DNA from: Psychrobacter arcticus 273-4
GTDB taxonomy: Bacteria > Pseudomonadota > Gammaproteobacteria > Pseudomonadales > Moraxellaceae
Length of the DNA stretch: 64,000 bases
Reading direction: 5' to 3'
Assembly (NCBI RefSeq): GCF_000012305.1
Contig: NC_007204.1
Location: forward strand, 620,001-684,000
Shown: positions 1-9,828 of the stretch, piece after piece
Numbering within the stretch: the first letter of the stretch is position 1
Layout: each line of letters starts with the position of its first letter
Notes under the pieces: model-generated
The model's database searches: none
Told to the model about the DNA's origin: nothing
The model's input: the letters and a program-made list of their open reading frames with translations, nothing else
Position numbers and translations under genes: made by a program

Positions 1-346
1 ACGACTGGCAACGCTGGGCATTCGCTTGAGCTTCTTGCTCTTTGATACGTGCTTCTAACTGGGCGACGCGCTGTTCTTCTGCGCTTTGCGGTGCACTTTG
101 ATTGGCTTCGGTTTTGCCTGCTAGCTGTCCAGCATTGCTCTGCCTACCGTCACTACGAAACTCAATAACCTCGATATTTCTACCATTTTGCGGCGCATAT
201 TGACTGTATTTGACTTCACCATGTGCGCCAATAGATTTGTATACCTGAATGGCATGAGTAGCGCTCATTGGTAGCATGAACATACACGCAGTGCTAACGC
301 TGATAAGTAGTTTGGCAGCGGTGCTTATCGTAGACGCTTGTGCCAT
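1..346 (-). CDS. DUF4124 domain-containing protein, 3' part cut by window edge
   Basis: An open frame on the minus strand starts at the ATG at 346 and runs off the left edge, so about 115 residues are visible. Residues 1-32 look like a Sec signal peptide ending near ATHA. The following stretch IQVYKSIGAHGEVKYSQYAP is typical of the DUF4124 domain, a small periplasmic domain of unknown function in proteobacteria. After it the chain turns into a Q/E/A-rich segment (EEQRVAQLEARIKEQEAQAN) that looks like a coiled coil. The protein is therefore predicted to be exported. It is divergent from the ilv operon. Function is unknown; the domain call is by pattern recognition. Confidence 0.75.
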   Translation of the reverse strand, partial: MAQASTISTAAKLLISVSTACMFMLPMSATHAIQVYKSIGAHGEVKYSQYAPQNGRNIEVIEFRSDGRQSNAGQLAGKTEANQSAPQSAEEQRVAQLEARIKEQEAQANAQRCQS

Positions 347-1123
347 GGTAACAGCCCTCTTAATGAATAAAAAACGCAGGTATAGATAAGCTAAGGATAA
401 TGGTTAAGATACTCGATAACAATATAAATACATAATTGCTTGATTCTAGCAAATAATACTTATGAATGTACATTGTTTAATAACTAATAGTTGGGGATGG
501 GGTTTAGAAGTTTTTCTTGACAATAGCTCACAAACCATCGAATATAATAGCAGTTGATTGGTCAGTGAGCGGCTTTTATGATATTGCCGTGGCACTTGAA
601 AATAAGGACTAAGGGTTGCTTATCGGTAGCTTGCTTAGCCTTATTATCTTTGTGACAATGATATAAAATAAATAGCGGTTGTAACCATGCTATTCAAATC
701 TATATTTATTGTCTCCGGACTTATCTGTCTACAATGACTAAGATAAACTTGTTATTACTGTGTCTCATAAGATTTTGCTGTTATAAAAAATAGAGTGTCA
801 TGTGTGTTCTTAACATCTCCTCATCAAACATGTTATAAGATTTCGCAATCATATAACGTGATATAAGCTATAAAATATAAGCTTTGAGATTTGTTTTATC
901 ATTCTGTACCCATCTATTCATCATTAGCGCAAGCTCGTATGCATTGCAAATAAGAAGCTTCTTTTATAGATGCACTCGCATCTTGTCACTGTATATCGAT
1001 AAAATCCTGTCGCAAAGCTGACCTTAAATATATTGCTATGTGTGAGTAGTATGCTGTCTTATAGCACAGCGTAACTTAGACGTAGTGGGCACATATTCTT
1101 GCCACAAAAAAAAGGTGACGACA
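347..1123. other. Long intergenic region upstream of ilvI (leader candidate)
   Basis: This 777-base, AT-rich gap separates the divergent DUF4124 gene from ilvI. It holds a TTGACA (517-522) and TATAAT (543-548) pair on the plus strand with a long 20-nt spacer, and two very short ORFs: 687-737 (MLFKSIFIVSGLICLQ) and 734-793 (MTKINLLLLCLIRFCCYKK). The second has four consecutive Leu codons followed by Cys-Leu-Ile. Neither has a good ribosome site. I see no strong terminator hairpin between them and ilvI. Nothing else is recognisable. Confidence 0.5.
517..548 (+). promoter_or_regulatory. Possible sigma-70 promoter far upstream of ilvI
   Basis: TTGACA at 517-522 and TATAAT at 543-548 match consensus hexamers, but the 20-nt spacer is longer than the usual 16-18. 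If used, it would give ilvI a leader of roughly 570 nt. Confidence 0.3.
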
Positions 1124-2950
1124 GTGACGCAAACCACGCAAAGTCCGAATATGACTGGACATACCCAAACGGGTCATGCTGCCAAAAACTTCGAAGAAAA
1201 GCAGCAACCTCTTGCTGAAGGTAGCAATGAGCCTGTGATGCTATCTGGCGCTGAGATGTTGGTGCAAGCACTAACGGATGAGGGCGTCAAATACATTTTT
1301 GGCTATCCAGGCGGTGCGGTACTTCATATTTATGATGCCTTGTTTCAACAAGACAATGTTGAGCATATTCTGGTGCGTCATGAACAAGCCGCAGGTCACA
1401 TGGCAGATGCTTATTCGCGAGTAACTGGCAACACTGGTGTGGTGCTAGCGACTTCAGGTCCTGGTGCTACCAACACCGTGACGGCTATTGCCACTGCTTT
1501 TATGGATTCTGTACCGATGGTGATCATCGCAGGTCAGGTACCTAGCAGTTTAATCGGTGAGGATGCCTTCCAAGAAACAGATATGATCGGTGTGTCACGC
1601 CCCATCGTGAAGCATAGCTTTCAAGTTCGCCATGCCAGCGAAATTCCAATGATTGTCAAAAAAGCCTTTTATATTGCACAATCTGGACGTCCGGGTCCTG
1701 TTGTAATCGATGTGCCAAAAGACATGACTGCGCCTAGCGAGAAATTTGCTTATGAATATCCAAAAGAGGTGTTTATTCGCTCATATCAGCCGTCATTAAA
1801 AGGTCATAGTGGTCAAATCAAAAAAGCGGTTGAAACCCTACTTGCTGCCAAACGCCCGATTGTTTACTCCGGTGGTGGTGTTGTTTTGGGTAATGCCTAT
1901 AAAGAGTTAACGGCTCTTGCGCATCGTTTAAACTTACCAGTCACCAATACTTTAATGGGCTTGGGTGCCTTTCCTGGCTCTGATGAGCAGTTCTTGGGTA
2001 TGCTTGGCATGCATGGCACTTATGAAGCCAATATGACCATGCATCATTCTGACGTTATATTGGCAGTTGGTGCACGTTTTGATGACCGTGTGACCAATAA
2101 CGTCAAAAAATTCTGTCCAAATGCGACGATTATTCATATTGATATTGACCCGACGTCTATCTCAAAAACTATCTTTGCTCATATTCCTATTGTTGGTGAT
2201 GTCAAGTCAGTGCTTACTGACATGATAGATATTATAGGCGAAGATAAAGAGCTAGACCAACCGGCGCTATTGGATTGGTGGTCACAGATTAATGAGTGGC
2301 GTAAGCGTCATGGTCTGCGCTATGACACCAGTACCGATAATGGTATTAAGCCACAAGCGGTCGTTCAAGCCTTAGATAAAGTGACTAATAGTAACGCGAT
2401 TATCACTAGTGACGTTGGTCAGCATCAGATGTTTGCGGCTTTGTACTATACTTATAATGAGCCGCGTCAATGGCTGAACTCAGGTGGGCTTGGTACTATG
2501 GGCGTTGGCTTGCCGTATGCAATGGCGGCGAAACTTGCTAACCCTGATCGTGATGTGGTCTGTATTACCGGTGAAGGCTCTATTCAGATGAATATCCAAG
2601 AGCTGTCAACCTGTTTGCAGTATGATTTGCCAGTTAAAATCCTAAACTTAAATAATGCACAGTTGGGTATGGTGAAACAGTGGCAAGATATGCTGTATGA
2701 AGGTCGTCACGCGCATTCTTACATGAATTCTTTACCAGACTTTGTAAAACTGGCTGAAAGCTATGGTCACGTCGGTATCAAGATTACCGATCCTGCGACT
2801 ATGGAAGCACAGTTGGCTGAAGCCATGGCAATAAAAGACAGATTGGTATTTATTGACGTTTATGTCGATCGTAATGAGCATGTGTATCCGATGCAAATCG
2901 CTGGGCAAACGATGCGTGATATGTGGTTAACAAAAGGGGAGCGTACCTAA
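1124..2950 (+). CDS. ilvI: Acetolactate synthase, large (catalytic) subunit
   Basis: This is the ThDP-dependent enzyme that condenses two pyruvates, or pyruvate and 2-oxobutyrate, in the first common step of valine, leucine and isoleucine synthesis. Visible landmarks are [20 protein letters not shown] and GYPGGAV at the family N terminus, the catalytic Glu in [16 protein letters not shown], and the ThDP motif [10 protein letters not shown]...NLNNAQLG near the C terminus. I chose GTG 1124 because AAAGGTGA (1111-1118) sits 5 nt upstream; a GTG at 1085 and an ATG at 1151 are in frame. From any of these the protein has an N-terminal extension of roughly 30-50 residues relative to E. coli IlvI. 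The stop codon overlaps the ilvH start (TAATG), so the two subunits are translationally coupled. Confidence 0.93.
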   Translation: MTQTTQSPNMTGHTQTGHAAKNFEEKQQPLAEGSNEPVMLSGAEMLVQALTDEGVKYIFGYPGGAVLHIYDALFQQDNVEHILVRHEQAAGHMADAYSRVTGNTGVVLATSGPGATNTVTAIATAFMDSVPMVIIAGQVPSSLIGEDAFQETDMIGVSRPIVKHSFQVRHASEIPMIVKKAFYIAQSGRPGPVVIDVPKDMTAPSEKFAYEYPKEVFIRSYQPSLKGHSGQIKKAVETLLAAKRPIVYSGGGVVLGNAYKELTALAHRLNLPVTNTLMGLGAFPGSDEQFLGMLGMHGTYEANMTMHHSDVILAVGARFDDRVTNNVKKFCPNATIIHIDIDPTSISKTIFAHIPIVGDVKSVLTDMIDIIGEDKELDQPALLDWWSQINEWRKRHGLRYDTSTDNGIKPQAVVQALDKVTNSNAIITSDVGQHQMFAALYYTYNEPRQWLNSGGLGTMGVGLPYAMAAKLANPDRDVVCITGEGSIQMNIQELSTCLQYDLPVKILNLNNAQLGMVKQWQDMLYEGRHAHSYMNSLPDFVKLAESYGHVGIKITDPATMEAQLAEAMAIKDRLVFIDVYVDRNEHVYPMQIAGQTMRDMWLTKGERT

Positions 2951-3447
2951 TGCAACAACAACATCTGATTTCGGTATTGATGGAAAACGAAGCGGGTTCG
3001 TTGTCGCGTGTAGTCGGCTTGTTCTCACAACGTGGCTACAATATCGAAACGCTAAACGTCGCGCCTACTGATGATCCAAGTATTTCACGTCTCACAGTAA
3101 CGACAATTACGTCACCTGAAAAAATAGAACAAATCACCAAGCAATTGCATAAATTGATTGAAGTGGTTAAAGTGCTTAATCTCTCAGATACCGTACACGT
3201 CGAACGCGAGTTGATGCTAATCAAAGTACGTGCGACGGGCGGTGTACGTGAAGAAATCAAACGCAGTGCAGATATCTTTCGTGCTCAAATCGTTGACGTC
3301 AATGCCAGTTTATATACGATTCAAATCGTTGGTGATAAAGCTAAGCTCGATGGTTTTATTGATGTCATTGGTCGTGAACGTATCATGGAAGTAGTACGCT
3401 CAGGCGTCATTGGTATCGCTCGCGGCGATAAAACGCTAAGTCTATAA
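2950..3447 (+). CDS. ilvH: Acetolactate synthase, small (regulatory) subunit
   Basis: The 165-residue product matches the usual length of the ACT-domain regulatory subunit that binds the large subunit and confers valine feedback inhibition. The N-terminal ACT domain (HLISVLMENEAGSLSRVVGL, then FSQRGYNIETLNV) and the C-terminal domain (RELMLIKVRA...IVGDKAKLDGFIDVI) are both present. The ATG at 2950 overlaps the TAA of ilvI by one base and has GGGGAG upstream inside ilvI; an upstream in-frame start at 2923 lies inside ilvI and is less likely. It is separated from ilvC by 146 bases, so the three genes probably form one biosynthetic unit, perhaps with an extra promoter before ilvC. Confidence 0.94.
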   Translation: MQQQHLISVLMENEAGSLSRVVGLFSQRGYNIETLNVAPTDDPSISRLTVTTITSPEKIEQITKQLHKLIEVVKVLNLSDTVHVERELMLIKVRATGGVREEIKRSADIFRAQIVDVNASLYTIQIVGDKAKLDGFIDVIGRERIMEVVRSGVIGIARGDKTLSL

Positions 3448-3572
3448 TAAGCGTTTATGGTCATTAAAATACGGTATTTCAAACTTATTTATTCAACATA
3501 GCGCTTATTTCACCAATCACTTCGATAAGGTGACTATAATTTAAGTGTTTATTTATCCATGGTACGCCATGA

Positions 3573-4610
<1,038 letters not shown>

Positions 4611-4650
4611 TTTGCTAATGAGTAATTAGTAAAGAAATTAGTCTAAAAAA

Positions 4651-4682
4651 GCCCATGCTATCAGTGATAGCATGGGCTTTTT
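4651..4682 (+). terminator. Rho-independent terminator after ilvC
   Basis: A perfect 13-bp stem GCCCATGCTATCA / TGATAGCATGGGC is preceded by A6 and followed by T6. It is symmetrical enough to work in both directions. Confidence 0.9.
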
Positions 4683-4778
4683 AATAGGCGCTATTTTATA
4701 AAATATTTTCATCTTAGCCAGTCTGTGCTGGTTGAAAATCTGTCGTAGCTGCCTAATATAGGCAAGCGTTATTATATC

Positions 4779-4916
4779 TATCGTTGAAATACTTTAAAGT
4801 CGCTACCGTATTGCTGGTGTAAATTTTTTGCAGCCTCTGTCTGCGTAGGCACAGCAAGCAAGAAAAATTTGCACCAGTAGTACGTGTTGTATCGATATTA
4901 CTTTTCACCGACTATA
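4779..4916 (+). repeat. 138-bp dispersed palindromic element, copy 1
   Basis: The element begins TATCGTTGAAATAC (others have TATAGTTG) and ends TTTTCACCGACTATA. Its centre folds: GGTGTAAATTTTTTGC pairs imperfectly with GCAAGAAAAATTTGCACC around a GTCTGCGTAGGC tip. It lies between the ilvC terminator and the next gene. Other copies are at 29111, 35262, 49531, 53191, 54228 and 58619, with a divergent relative at 10737. Confidence 0.9.
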
Positions 4917-5015
4917 TTAACGACTTACTCGATTAAATAGGTATCGTTATTTTTATCTTTGCGCTATCAATGCCAGAGATTTCTTTATTTTTCTTTAGAT
5001 TACAGGTTGTCTGTT

Positions 5016-5441
5016 GTGCAAATATCTTATCCTGATTGGCTAACGCCACAATTCGTATATATCACTCTTAGCGCTGTGGTTGCAGTTTTGATTTGGATCG
5101 AAGGAGAGATGCTGAAAAAAACCGGTGGCAAACTACCTAACTCTAAGTTCTTTCAAATCAGCTCAATTCTAGATACCTCATGGTTTTTTATCTCAGTAGT
5201 GATGTTATACACGATTGATTTGACGCCACTAGCAGTTGCTGTTCCGGTGGCTTACGGTCTTTATACGACCTTTGGCTGGATCTATGGTGCACGTTTATTG
5301 AAGCGTAAAGGCATTCCTGACTCTCCCAAAGACTTGGTCATACCCGCTAAATATATTGCTTATAGTCAATCGTTTTCACTGATATTCTTTGCACTATGTT
5401 TATTGGTATTAAGCTCGCCGTGGCTACCGATTACTCTATAG
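5016..5441 (+). CDS. Small integral membrane protein, function unknown
   Basis: I do not recognise a named family. From the GTG at 5016 the product has 141 residues with hydrophobic stretches around FVYITLSAVVAVLIWIEGEM, TSWFFISVVMLY plus PLAVAVPVAYGLYTTFGWIY, and SQSFSLIFFALCLLVLSSPW, suggesting four membrane segments with short charged loops (KKTGGKLPNSK, LLKRKGIPDSPKD). The GTG is favoured because an AGG lies about 9 nt upstream; a TTG at 4959 would add 19 residues without a ribosome site. It stands alone between repeat copy 1 and the cold-shock gene. Confidence 0.6.
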   Translation: MQISYPDWLTPQFVYITLSAVVAVLIWIEGEMLKKTGGKLPNSKFFQISSILDTSWFFISVVMLYTIDLTPLAVAVPVAYGLYTTFGWIYGARLLKRKGIPDSPKDLVIPAKYIAYSQSFSLIFFALCLLVLSSPWLPITL

Positions 5442-5817
5442 TTTTCTTTTAATACATGACCAAATATGATTTTTATCGGTTTAAGTGATTGAATCAGATG
5501 TGCGACTGCATTTAAATCATAGAATATATTGATAAAAAAGTATTTTATATCAATATATTAAGTCTTGATTAGGTAAAAGTAATCGTTATCTAAAAGTGAT
5601 TCAAATAGGTTACAAAAATCATCAATTTAAGCTGTTGTACTTAGTAAAAGCTGTTATAATCAGCTTGTACTCAAAGGATTTCGGGTAAAAATATTAAGAC
5701 GTCTATGAGATGTTTTAATGAATTTTATCTATGCATTCTGCAAGAAAAACTTGGGTATATATCAATTAATCGGTGATGACACACGTCTCGCCAACAGTTA
5801 AAGAGTTAGGAAAATTT
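5442..5817. other. Intergenic region with inverted repeat and cold-shock leader
   Basis: This gap holds a perfect 12-bp inverted repeat, AATATATTGATA at 5523-5534 and TATCAATATATT at 5548-5559, without a T-tail. Further on, TATAAT at 5655-5660 is a plausible -10 box for the cold-shock gene; a weak TTGTAC lies 14 nt before it. Transcription from there would give a leader of about 150 nt, similar to the long structured leaders known for cspA-type mRNAs. The leader function is inference. Confidence 0.45.
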
Positions 5818-6030
5818 ATGTCAGATAAAGTTGAAGGCACTGTAAAGTGGTTTAATGAAGCTAAAGGTTTTGGTTTTATCGCGCAAGACAACGGTGGACA
5901 AGACGTATTCGCTCACTACAGCGCTATCCAAGGCGGTGGTTTCAAAACTCTAGCCGAAGGCCAAAAAGTGTCTTTCATCTTAGGTGATGGCAAGAAAGGC
6001 CCACAAGCTGAGCAAATCGAAGCTATCTAA
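5818..6030 (+). CDS. Cold-shock protein, CspA family
   Basis: The 70-residue product is a single cold-shock (OB-fold) domain that binds single-stranded RNA and DNA and acts as an RNA chaperone or transcription antiterminator. RNP1 is KGFGFI (16-21) and RNP2 is VFAHY (30-34); the start [20 protein letters not shown] is textbook. I chose ATG 5818 because AGG (5808-5810) precedes it by 7 nt and it gives the standard family length; the in-frame start at 5773 would add an atypical tail. It is monocistronic with its own terminator. Whether it is cold-induced cannot be read from the coding sequence. Confidence 0.95.
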   Translation: MSDKVEGTVKWFNEAKGFGFIAQDNGGQDVFAHYSAIQGGGFKTLAEGQKVSFILGDGKKGPQAEQIEAI

Positions 6031-6148
6031 TCTCATTTGACATTGAGTAAGCTGTTTTTCAGCGCGCTTAATGACAGTAAGATTATCAATATGCATTGAT
6101 GCCTTTGTTTGTTAAAACAATAAAAATACTGTTTAGACTTTAAAAAAG

Positions 6149-6177
6149 AGCAACCTCTGATCAGGTTGCTTTTTTTA
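6149..6177 (+). terminator. Terminator after the cold-shock gene
   Basis: The 8-bp stem AGCAACCT / AGGTTGCT with a CTGATC loop is followed by T7 and preceded by A6. Confidence 0.88.
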
Positions 6178-6618
6178 TGCTCTTTTTTTGAGTTATTTCT
6201 TATAACCATAAGATAATGTTAGTTTGGCTAACTGTTATAGATATCTTAGATAGATTGCAAAAATTAGAAAATAATAAGAATAACGATAAGAAAATGGCGT
6301 CACTAGGCGTTTATAAACTATTTATTGTAGAATAGTGACAAAATTATGACGCATTATTCACGGTGTTGTCTTGACCTTAGGGCTGAGCTCACGCAAGATA
6401 CATAGGTCTGATAATAACGGTTGGCTTAGCTTTGGCAGATTTTATGGATAGAGAGTGTGATGCCAATATATTTTTTATGGCTTGATATTTTTTATTACCT
6501 TATATGTGCTGACGTAACCATAAACCTTGAGTGCTATTTCGAACGACGATTTTAAAAAAATGAACCTTTGGTTCTTAACTGGCAATTTTAATTCATAACA
6601 TTAATAAACGAGGAACGT
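6178..6618. other. Intergenic region upstream of etfB
   Basis: This AT-rich gap of about 440 bases presumably holds the etf promoter. TTGACC at 6371-6376 is the best -35-like match, but no -10 lies at good spacing, so I do not assign a promoter. An ACGAGGAACGT ribosome site directly precedes etfB. No RNA gene or repeat is recognised. Confidence 0.4.
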
Positions 6619-7368
6619 ATGAAAGCATTAGTAGCGGTCAAGCGTGTCATTGATTACAACGTAAAAGTTCGTGTAAAAGCTGATAATTCTGGCGTGGATT
6701 TATCTAACACTAAAATGTCAATCAACCCTTTTGATGAAATTGCCGTAGAAGAAGCGGTTCGTCTAAAAGAAGCGGGCGTGATTGATGAAATCATTGTGGC
6801 ATCAATTGGTCCAAAAGAGTCGCAAGAGCAGATTCGTGCTGCTTTAGCATTGGGTGCTGATCGTGGTATTTTGGTCGTGACTGATGCAAAACCTTATCCT
6901 CTACAAATCGCTAAAATCCTGAAAAATATCGCTGAATCTGAGTCTACAGATATTATCCTACTAGGAAAGCAAGCGATTGATGATGACAACAACCAAACGG
7001 GTCAAATGCTAGCAGCATTGATGGGTATCGGTCAGGGTACGTTTGCATCAGAAGTAAAAGTGGAAGGCGATAAAGTCAATGTAACGCGTGAAATCGATGG
7101 GGGTTTGCAAACGGTTGCGCTTGATTTACCAGCGGTTATTACTACTGACTTGCGTTTGAATGAGCCACGTTATGCAAAATTGCCTAACATCATGAAAGCC
7201 AAAAAGAAGCAGCTTGATGAAAAAACGCCAGCTGATTTTGGTGTTGATATGGCCTCTAAGCAAGAAATCATTAAAGTTGTGCCACCTGCTGAGCGTAAAG
7301 CTGGTATCAAGGTGGGTTCAGTTGACGAGTTGGTCGATAAGCTAAGAAATGAAGCGAAAGTAATTTAA
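6619..7368 (+). CDS. etfB: Electron transfer flavoprotein, beta subunit
   Basis: EtfB binds AMP and, with EtfA, carries electrons from acyl-CoA and related dehydrogenases to ETF:ubiquinone oxidoreductase. At 249 residues the length is normal. The family N terminus [20 protein letters not shown], the segment [19 protein letters not shown], and the conserved region [20 protein letters not shown] followed by [20 protein letters not shown] are all visible. The recognition-loop region is intact. It is followed 131 bases later by etfA, with a hairpin between the two genes. Confidence 0.95.
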   Translation: MKALVAVKRVIDYNVKVRVKADNSGVDLSNTKMSINPFDEIAVEEAVRLKEAGVIDEIIVASIGPKESQEQIRAALALGADRGILVVTDAKPYPLQIAKILKNIAESESTDIILLGKQAIDDDNNQTGQMLAALMGIGQGTFASEVKVEGDKVNVTREIDGGLQTVALDLPAVITTDLRLNEPRYAKLPNIMKAKKKQLDEKTPADFGVDMASKQEIIKVVPPAERKAGIKVGSVDELVDKLRNEAKVI

Positions 7369-7389
7369 TACTTTTTGAGCGCCTATCTA

Positions 7390-7450
7390 ATACAAAGACA
7401 TGATGTCCTAAATAAATTTTATTAAAATTGGACATAAAATGTCTTTGTAT
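7390..7450 (+). other. Long stem-loop between etfB and etfA
   Basis: ATACAAAGACAT (7390-7401) pairs perfectly with ATGTCTTTGTAT (7439-7450). After a small asymmetric bulge, ATGTCC (7403-7408) pairs with GGACAT (7430-7435). No T-run follows, so it is not a standard terminator; it may be an mRNA stabilising or processing structure or a protein-binding site. Confidence 0.65.
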
Positions 7451-7499
7451 ACCAACAATCGCATGAATAGATGATACGAATAAATAAAGGATAAAAACA

Positions 7500-8432
7500 A
7501 TGGCAATTTTGGTATATGCAGAACACGACAATGCCAGTCTAAAAAAGGCAACTTTGAATACAATCGCTGCAGCTCAGCAAATTGGCGGAGATATCCACGT
7601 ATTGGTCGCTGGTAGTGGTAACCAAGCTGTCGCTGATGAAGCGGCTAAAGCGGCGGGCGTATCTAAAGTATTGCTAGCAGACAATGCAGCTTACGAGCAC
7701 CAATTGGCAGGCAACATCGCATTATTGGTCGCTGATATTGCTGCTGATTATAGCCATATCCTAGCTCCAGCAACGACTACTGGCAAAAATTTCTTGCCAC
7801 GCGTTGCAGCATTACTTGATGTCAGCATGCTGTCAGAAATCTCTGCTGTAGTAGACGCACAAACGTTTGAGCGTCCTATCTATGCGGGTAACGCAACAGC
7901 AACGGTTAAAACTACAGAAGATAAAGTGGTATTAACCGTACGTACTACTGCCTTTGATCCAGTAGCAAATGAAGGTGGTTCAGCCTCTGTTGAAACGCTT
8001 GACAACGTCCAAGAAACTGGTAAAGCAAGTTTTGTTAATGAAGAGATGGCGAAGTCTGACCGTCCAGAATTGACCTCAGCAAGTATTGTGGTTTCTGGTG
8101 GTCGTGCGCTAGCGAACGGTGAAAACTTCACTAAGTACATCGAGCCATTGGCTGATAAACTTGGCGCTGCTGTTGGTGCATCACGTGCCGCAGTTGATGC
8201 AGGTTATGTACCAAACGATATGCAGGTCGGTCAAACGGGTAAAATCGTTGCACCAGATTTATATATCGCAGCAGGTATTTCAGGCGCCATTCAGCATTTA
8301 GCAGGTATGAAAGATTCTAAGGTTATCGTTGCGATCAATAATGATCCAGAAGCACCGATTGCTAGCGTTGCTGATTACTTCTTAGAAGCTGATTTGTTTG
8401 TAGCCTTACCTGAGCTAACTAGCAAAGTCTAA
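7500..8432 (+). CDS. etfA: Electron transfer flavoprotein, alpha subunit
   Basis: EtfA holds the FAD of the ETF heterodimer. The 310-residue length is standard. The C-terminal FAD domain is clear: VSGGRALANGENF, then GQTGKIVAPDLYIAAGISGA and IQHLAGMKDSKVIVAINNDP, ending EAPIASVADYFLEADLF. The N-terminal domain begins MAILVYAEHDNASLKKATLN. The ATG follows TAAAGGATAAAAACA, a good ribosome site. It forms an operon with etfB and is followed by two successive hairpins with T-tails. Confidence 0.96.
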   Translation: MAILVYAEHDNASLKKATLNTIAAAQQIGGDIHVLVAGSGNQAVADEAAKAAGVSKVLLADNAAYEHQLAGNIALLVADIAADYSHILAPATTTGKNFLPRVAALLDVSMLSEISAVVDAQTFERPIYAGNATATVKTTEDKVVLTVRTTAFDPVANEGGSASVETLDNVQETGKASFVNEEMAKSDRPELTSASIVVSGGRALANGENFTKYIEPLADKLGAAVGASRAAVDAGYVPNDMQVGQTGKIVAPDLYIAAGISGAIQHLAGMKDSKVIVAINNDPEAPIASVADYFLEADLFVALPELTSKV

Positions 8433-8444
8433 AGCATCATAGCT

Positions 8445-8475
8445 AATATTGGATTCCCGTAATCCAATATTTTTT
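8445..8475 (+). terminator. Terminator after etfA, first of two
   Basis: AATATTGGATT / AATCCAATATT form an 11-bp stem around a CCCGT loop, followed by T5. Confidence 0.85.
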
Positions 8476-8486
8476 ATATTATCATC

Positions 8487-8519
8487 AATCCTCTGGTTCA
8501 ACGAACTGGAGGATTTTTT
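8487..8519 (+). terminator. Terminator after etfA, second of two
   Basis: AATCCTC (8487-8493) pairs with GAGGATT (8509-8515), with an inner GTTC/GAAC pairing and a T6 tail. It lies at the edge of the IS256-family element. Confidence 0.8.
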
Positions 8520-9828
8520 GCGTTGTGAGCATCAGTTTACTGGGGTGATTACCCCTTCAGTCTGATTAAAGGTAATAAATACGGTCATCAAACATAATCA
8601 TAAAGCGATTTAAAGCAGACGTCCAGTTACGAATGGGCATCGACCACTTCTTGGATGCTTGCTGGGTGGCTAAGTACACCACTTTGAATGCTGCCTGATC
8701 AGATGGGAACACCTTACGCTTATTCACCGCCGTACGAATCACACTGTTCAGTGATTCTATAGCATTGGTGGTATAAATGGCTTTTCTGATATCTTTAGGG
8801 TAATTAAAGAACACCGTCAAGCCTTCCCAGTTATTGCGCCAAGACTTGACCACATGTGGGTAATTCTTACCCCAAGTCTCATCAAAGTGCTCAAGGTTGG
8901 CTTGTGCAAGCTCTATGGTATCAGCGCCATAGATGGCTTTTAGATCAGCCGCTACTGCCTTCTTATCCGTCCACGGCACAAACTTCATGGAATAGCGCAC
9001 CATGTGTACGATACATAGCTGAACCTCAGCCTTGGGGTAGACAGTGTTGATGGCATCAGGAAAGCCCTTTAGACCATCGACACAGGCAATGAGGATATCT
9101 TGAACCCCGCGGTTTTGTAGTTCAGTGAGTACGCCAAGCCAGAACTTAGCGCCCTCGTTCTCTGATAGCCACATGCCTAAGAGCTCTTTTTTACCGTTAA
9201 GAGCGACACCTAGAGCCAGATAGATAGCCTTGTTGATAATCTGCTTGTCTTGACGTACTTTGACGACAATGCAGTCCAAATAGACGATAGGATAGATGCT
9301 GCTTAAAGGCCTGTTCTGCCAAGCGGTAATATCCTCTAAGATGTTGTCAGTGACTCTTGAGACAAGAGAGCTTGATATATCAACGTCGTAGATGTCTTTG
9401 ATGGTTTCGACAATTTCAGTCGTTGTCTGACCCTTAGCATAAAAGCTAATGATCTTATCATCAAGACCTGAAATACGGGTTTGGTGCTTACGCACTAATG
9501 CAGGTTCAAAGTCACCATCACGGTCTCTTGGGGTGGAGATCTCAAGCACGCCACTATCACTGCGGACTGTCTTTTTAGTGTGACCATTGCGCTTATTAGG
9601 CTTGTCTGCCTTCTCATGCTTAGGATAGCCTAGATGATCTTCCATCTCAGCTTCTAAGGCAGTATCGATAAAGGATTGCATGAGCTGCTTTTGGAAGTCT
9701 TTGATGTCATCGAAGCTGTTCATGCTACTAGCCATTTGCTCGGCCAGTTTTTTAATGTCAGATTGAGTAGTCATTGCTTATTCTCCGGTTGGTGGATTAT
9801 AAGCAGTTACACAGAGTTTGGGAAAGGC
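8520..9828 (-). mobile_element. IS256-family insertion sequence (ends approximate)
   Basis: The transposase gene fills most of this segment. The right end is placed where LysR-coding sequence resumes (about 9828); the sequence AGTTACACAGAGTTTGGGAAA just inside it looks like an IS256-type terminal repeat. I could not find a matching inverted copy on the left between 8520 and 8565, so the left end is uncertain or damaged and no target duplication could be defined. The flanking genes show that a deletion accompanied or followed insertion. Confidence 0.7.
8566..9774 (-). CDS. IS256-family (mutator-type) transposase
   Basis: The 402-residue product is the full length usual for this DDE transposase family. 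The three catalytic acids are visible in context: Asp in YLDCIVVKVR, Asp in ACVDGLKGFPDAI, and Glu in YTTNAIESLNSVIR. The N terminus carries the AEMEDHLGYPKHEK stretch typical of the family, and the C2H-like LCIVHMVR precedes the last part. No frameshift or stop interrupts it, so it may be active. It lies antisense to etfA and to the truncated LysR gene it has displaced. Confidence 0.93.
   Translation of the reverse strand: MTTQSDIKKLAEQMASSMNSFDDIKDFQKQLMQSFIDTALEAEMEDHLGYPKHEKADKPNKRNGHTKKTVRSDSGVLEISTPRDRDGDFEPALVRKHQTRISGLDDKIISFYAKGQTTTEIVETIKDIYDVDISSSLVSRVTDNILEDITAWQNRPLSSIYPIVYLDCIVVKVRQDKQIINKAIYLALGVALNGKKELLGMWLSENEGAKFWLGVLTELQNRGVQDILIACVDGLKGFPDAINTVYPKAEVQLCIVHMVRYSMKFVPWTDKKAVAADLKAIYGADTIELAQANLEHFDETWGKNYPHVVKSWRNNWEGLTVFFNYPKDIRKAIYTTNAIESLNSVIRTAVNKRKVFPSDQAAFKVVYLATQQASKKWSMPIRNWTSALNRFMIMFDDRIYYL

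Noticed and set aside
5641-5660. TTGTAC-TATAAT as a full promoter for the cold-shock gene
   Set aside because: The spacer is only 14 nt; only the -10 box is kept as plausible.
8520-9828. Target-site duplication and paired terminal repeats for the IS256-family element
   Set aside because: I could not find an inverted match on the left of the transposase gene, so exact ends are not claimed.
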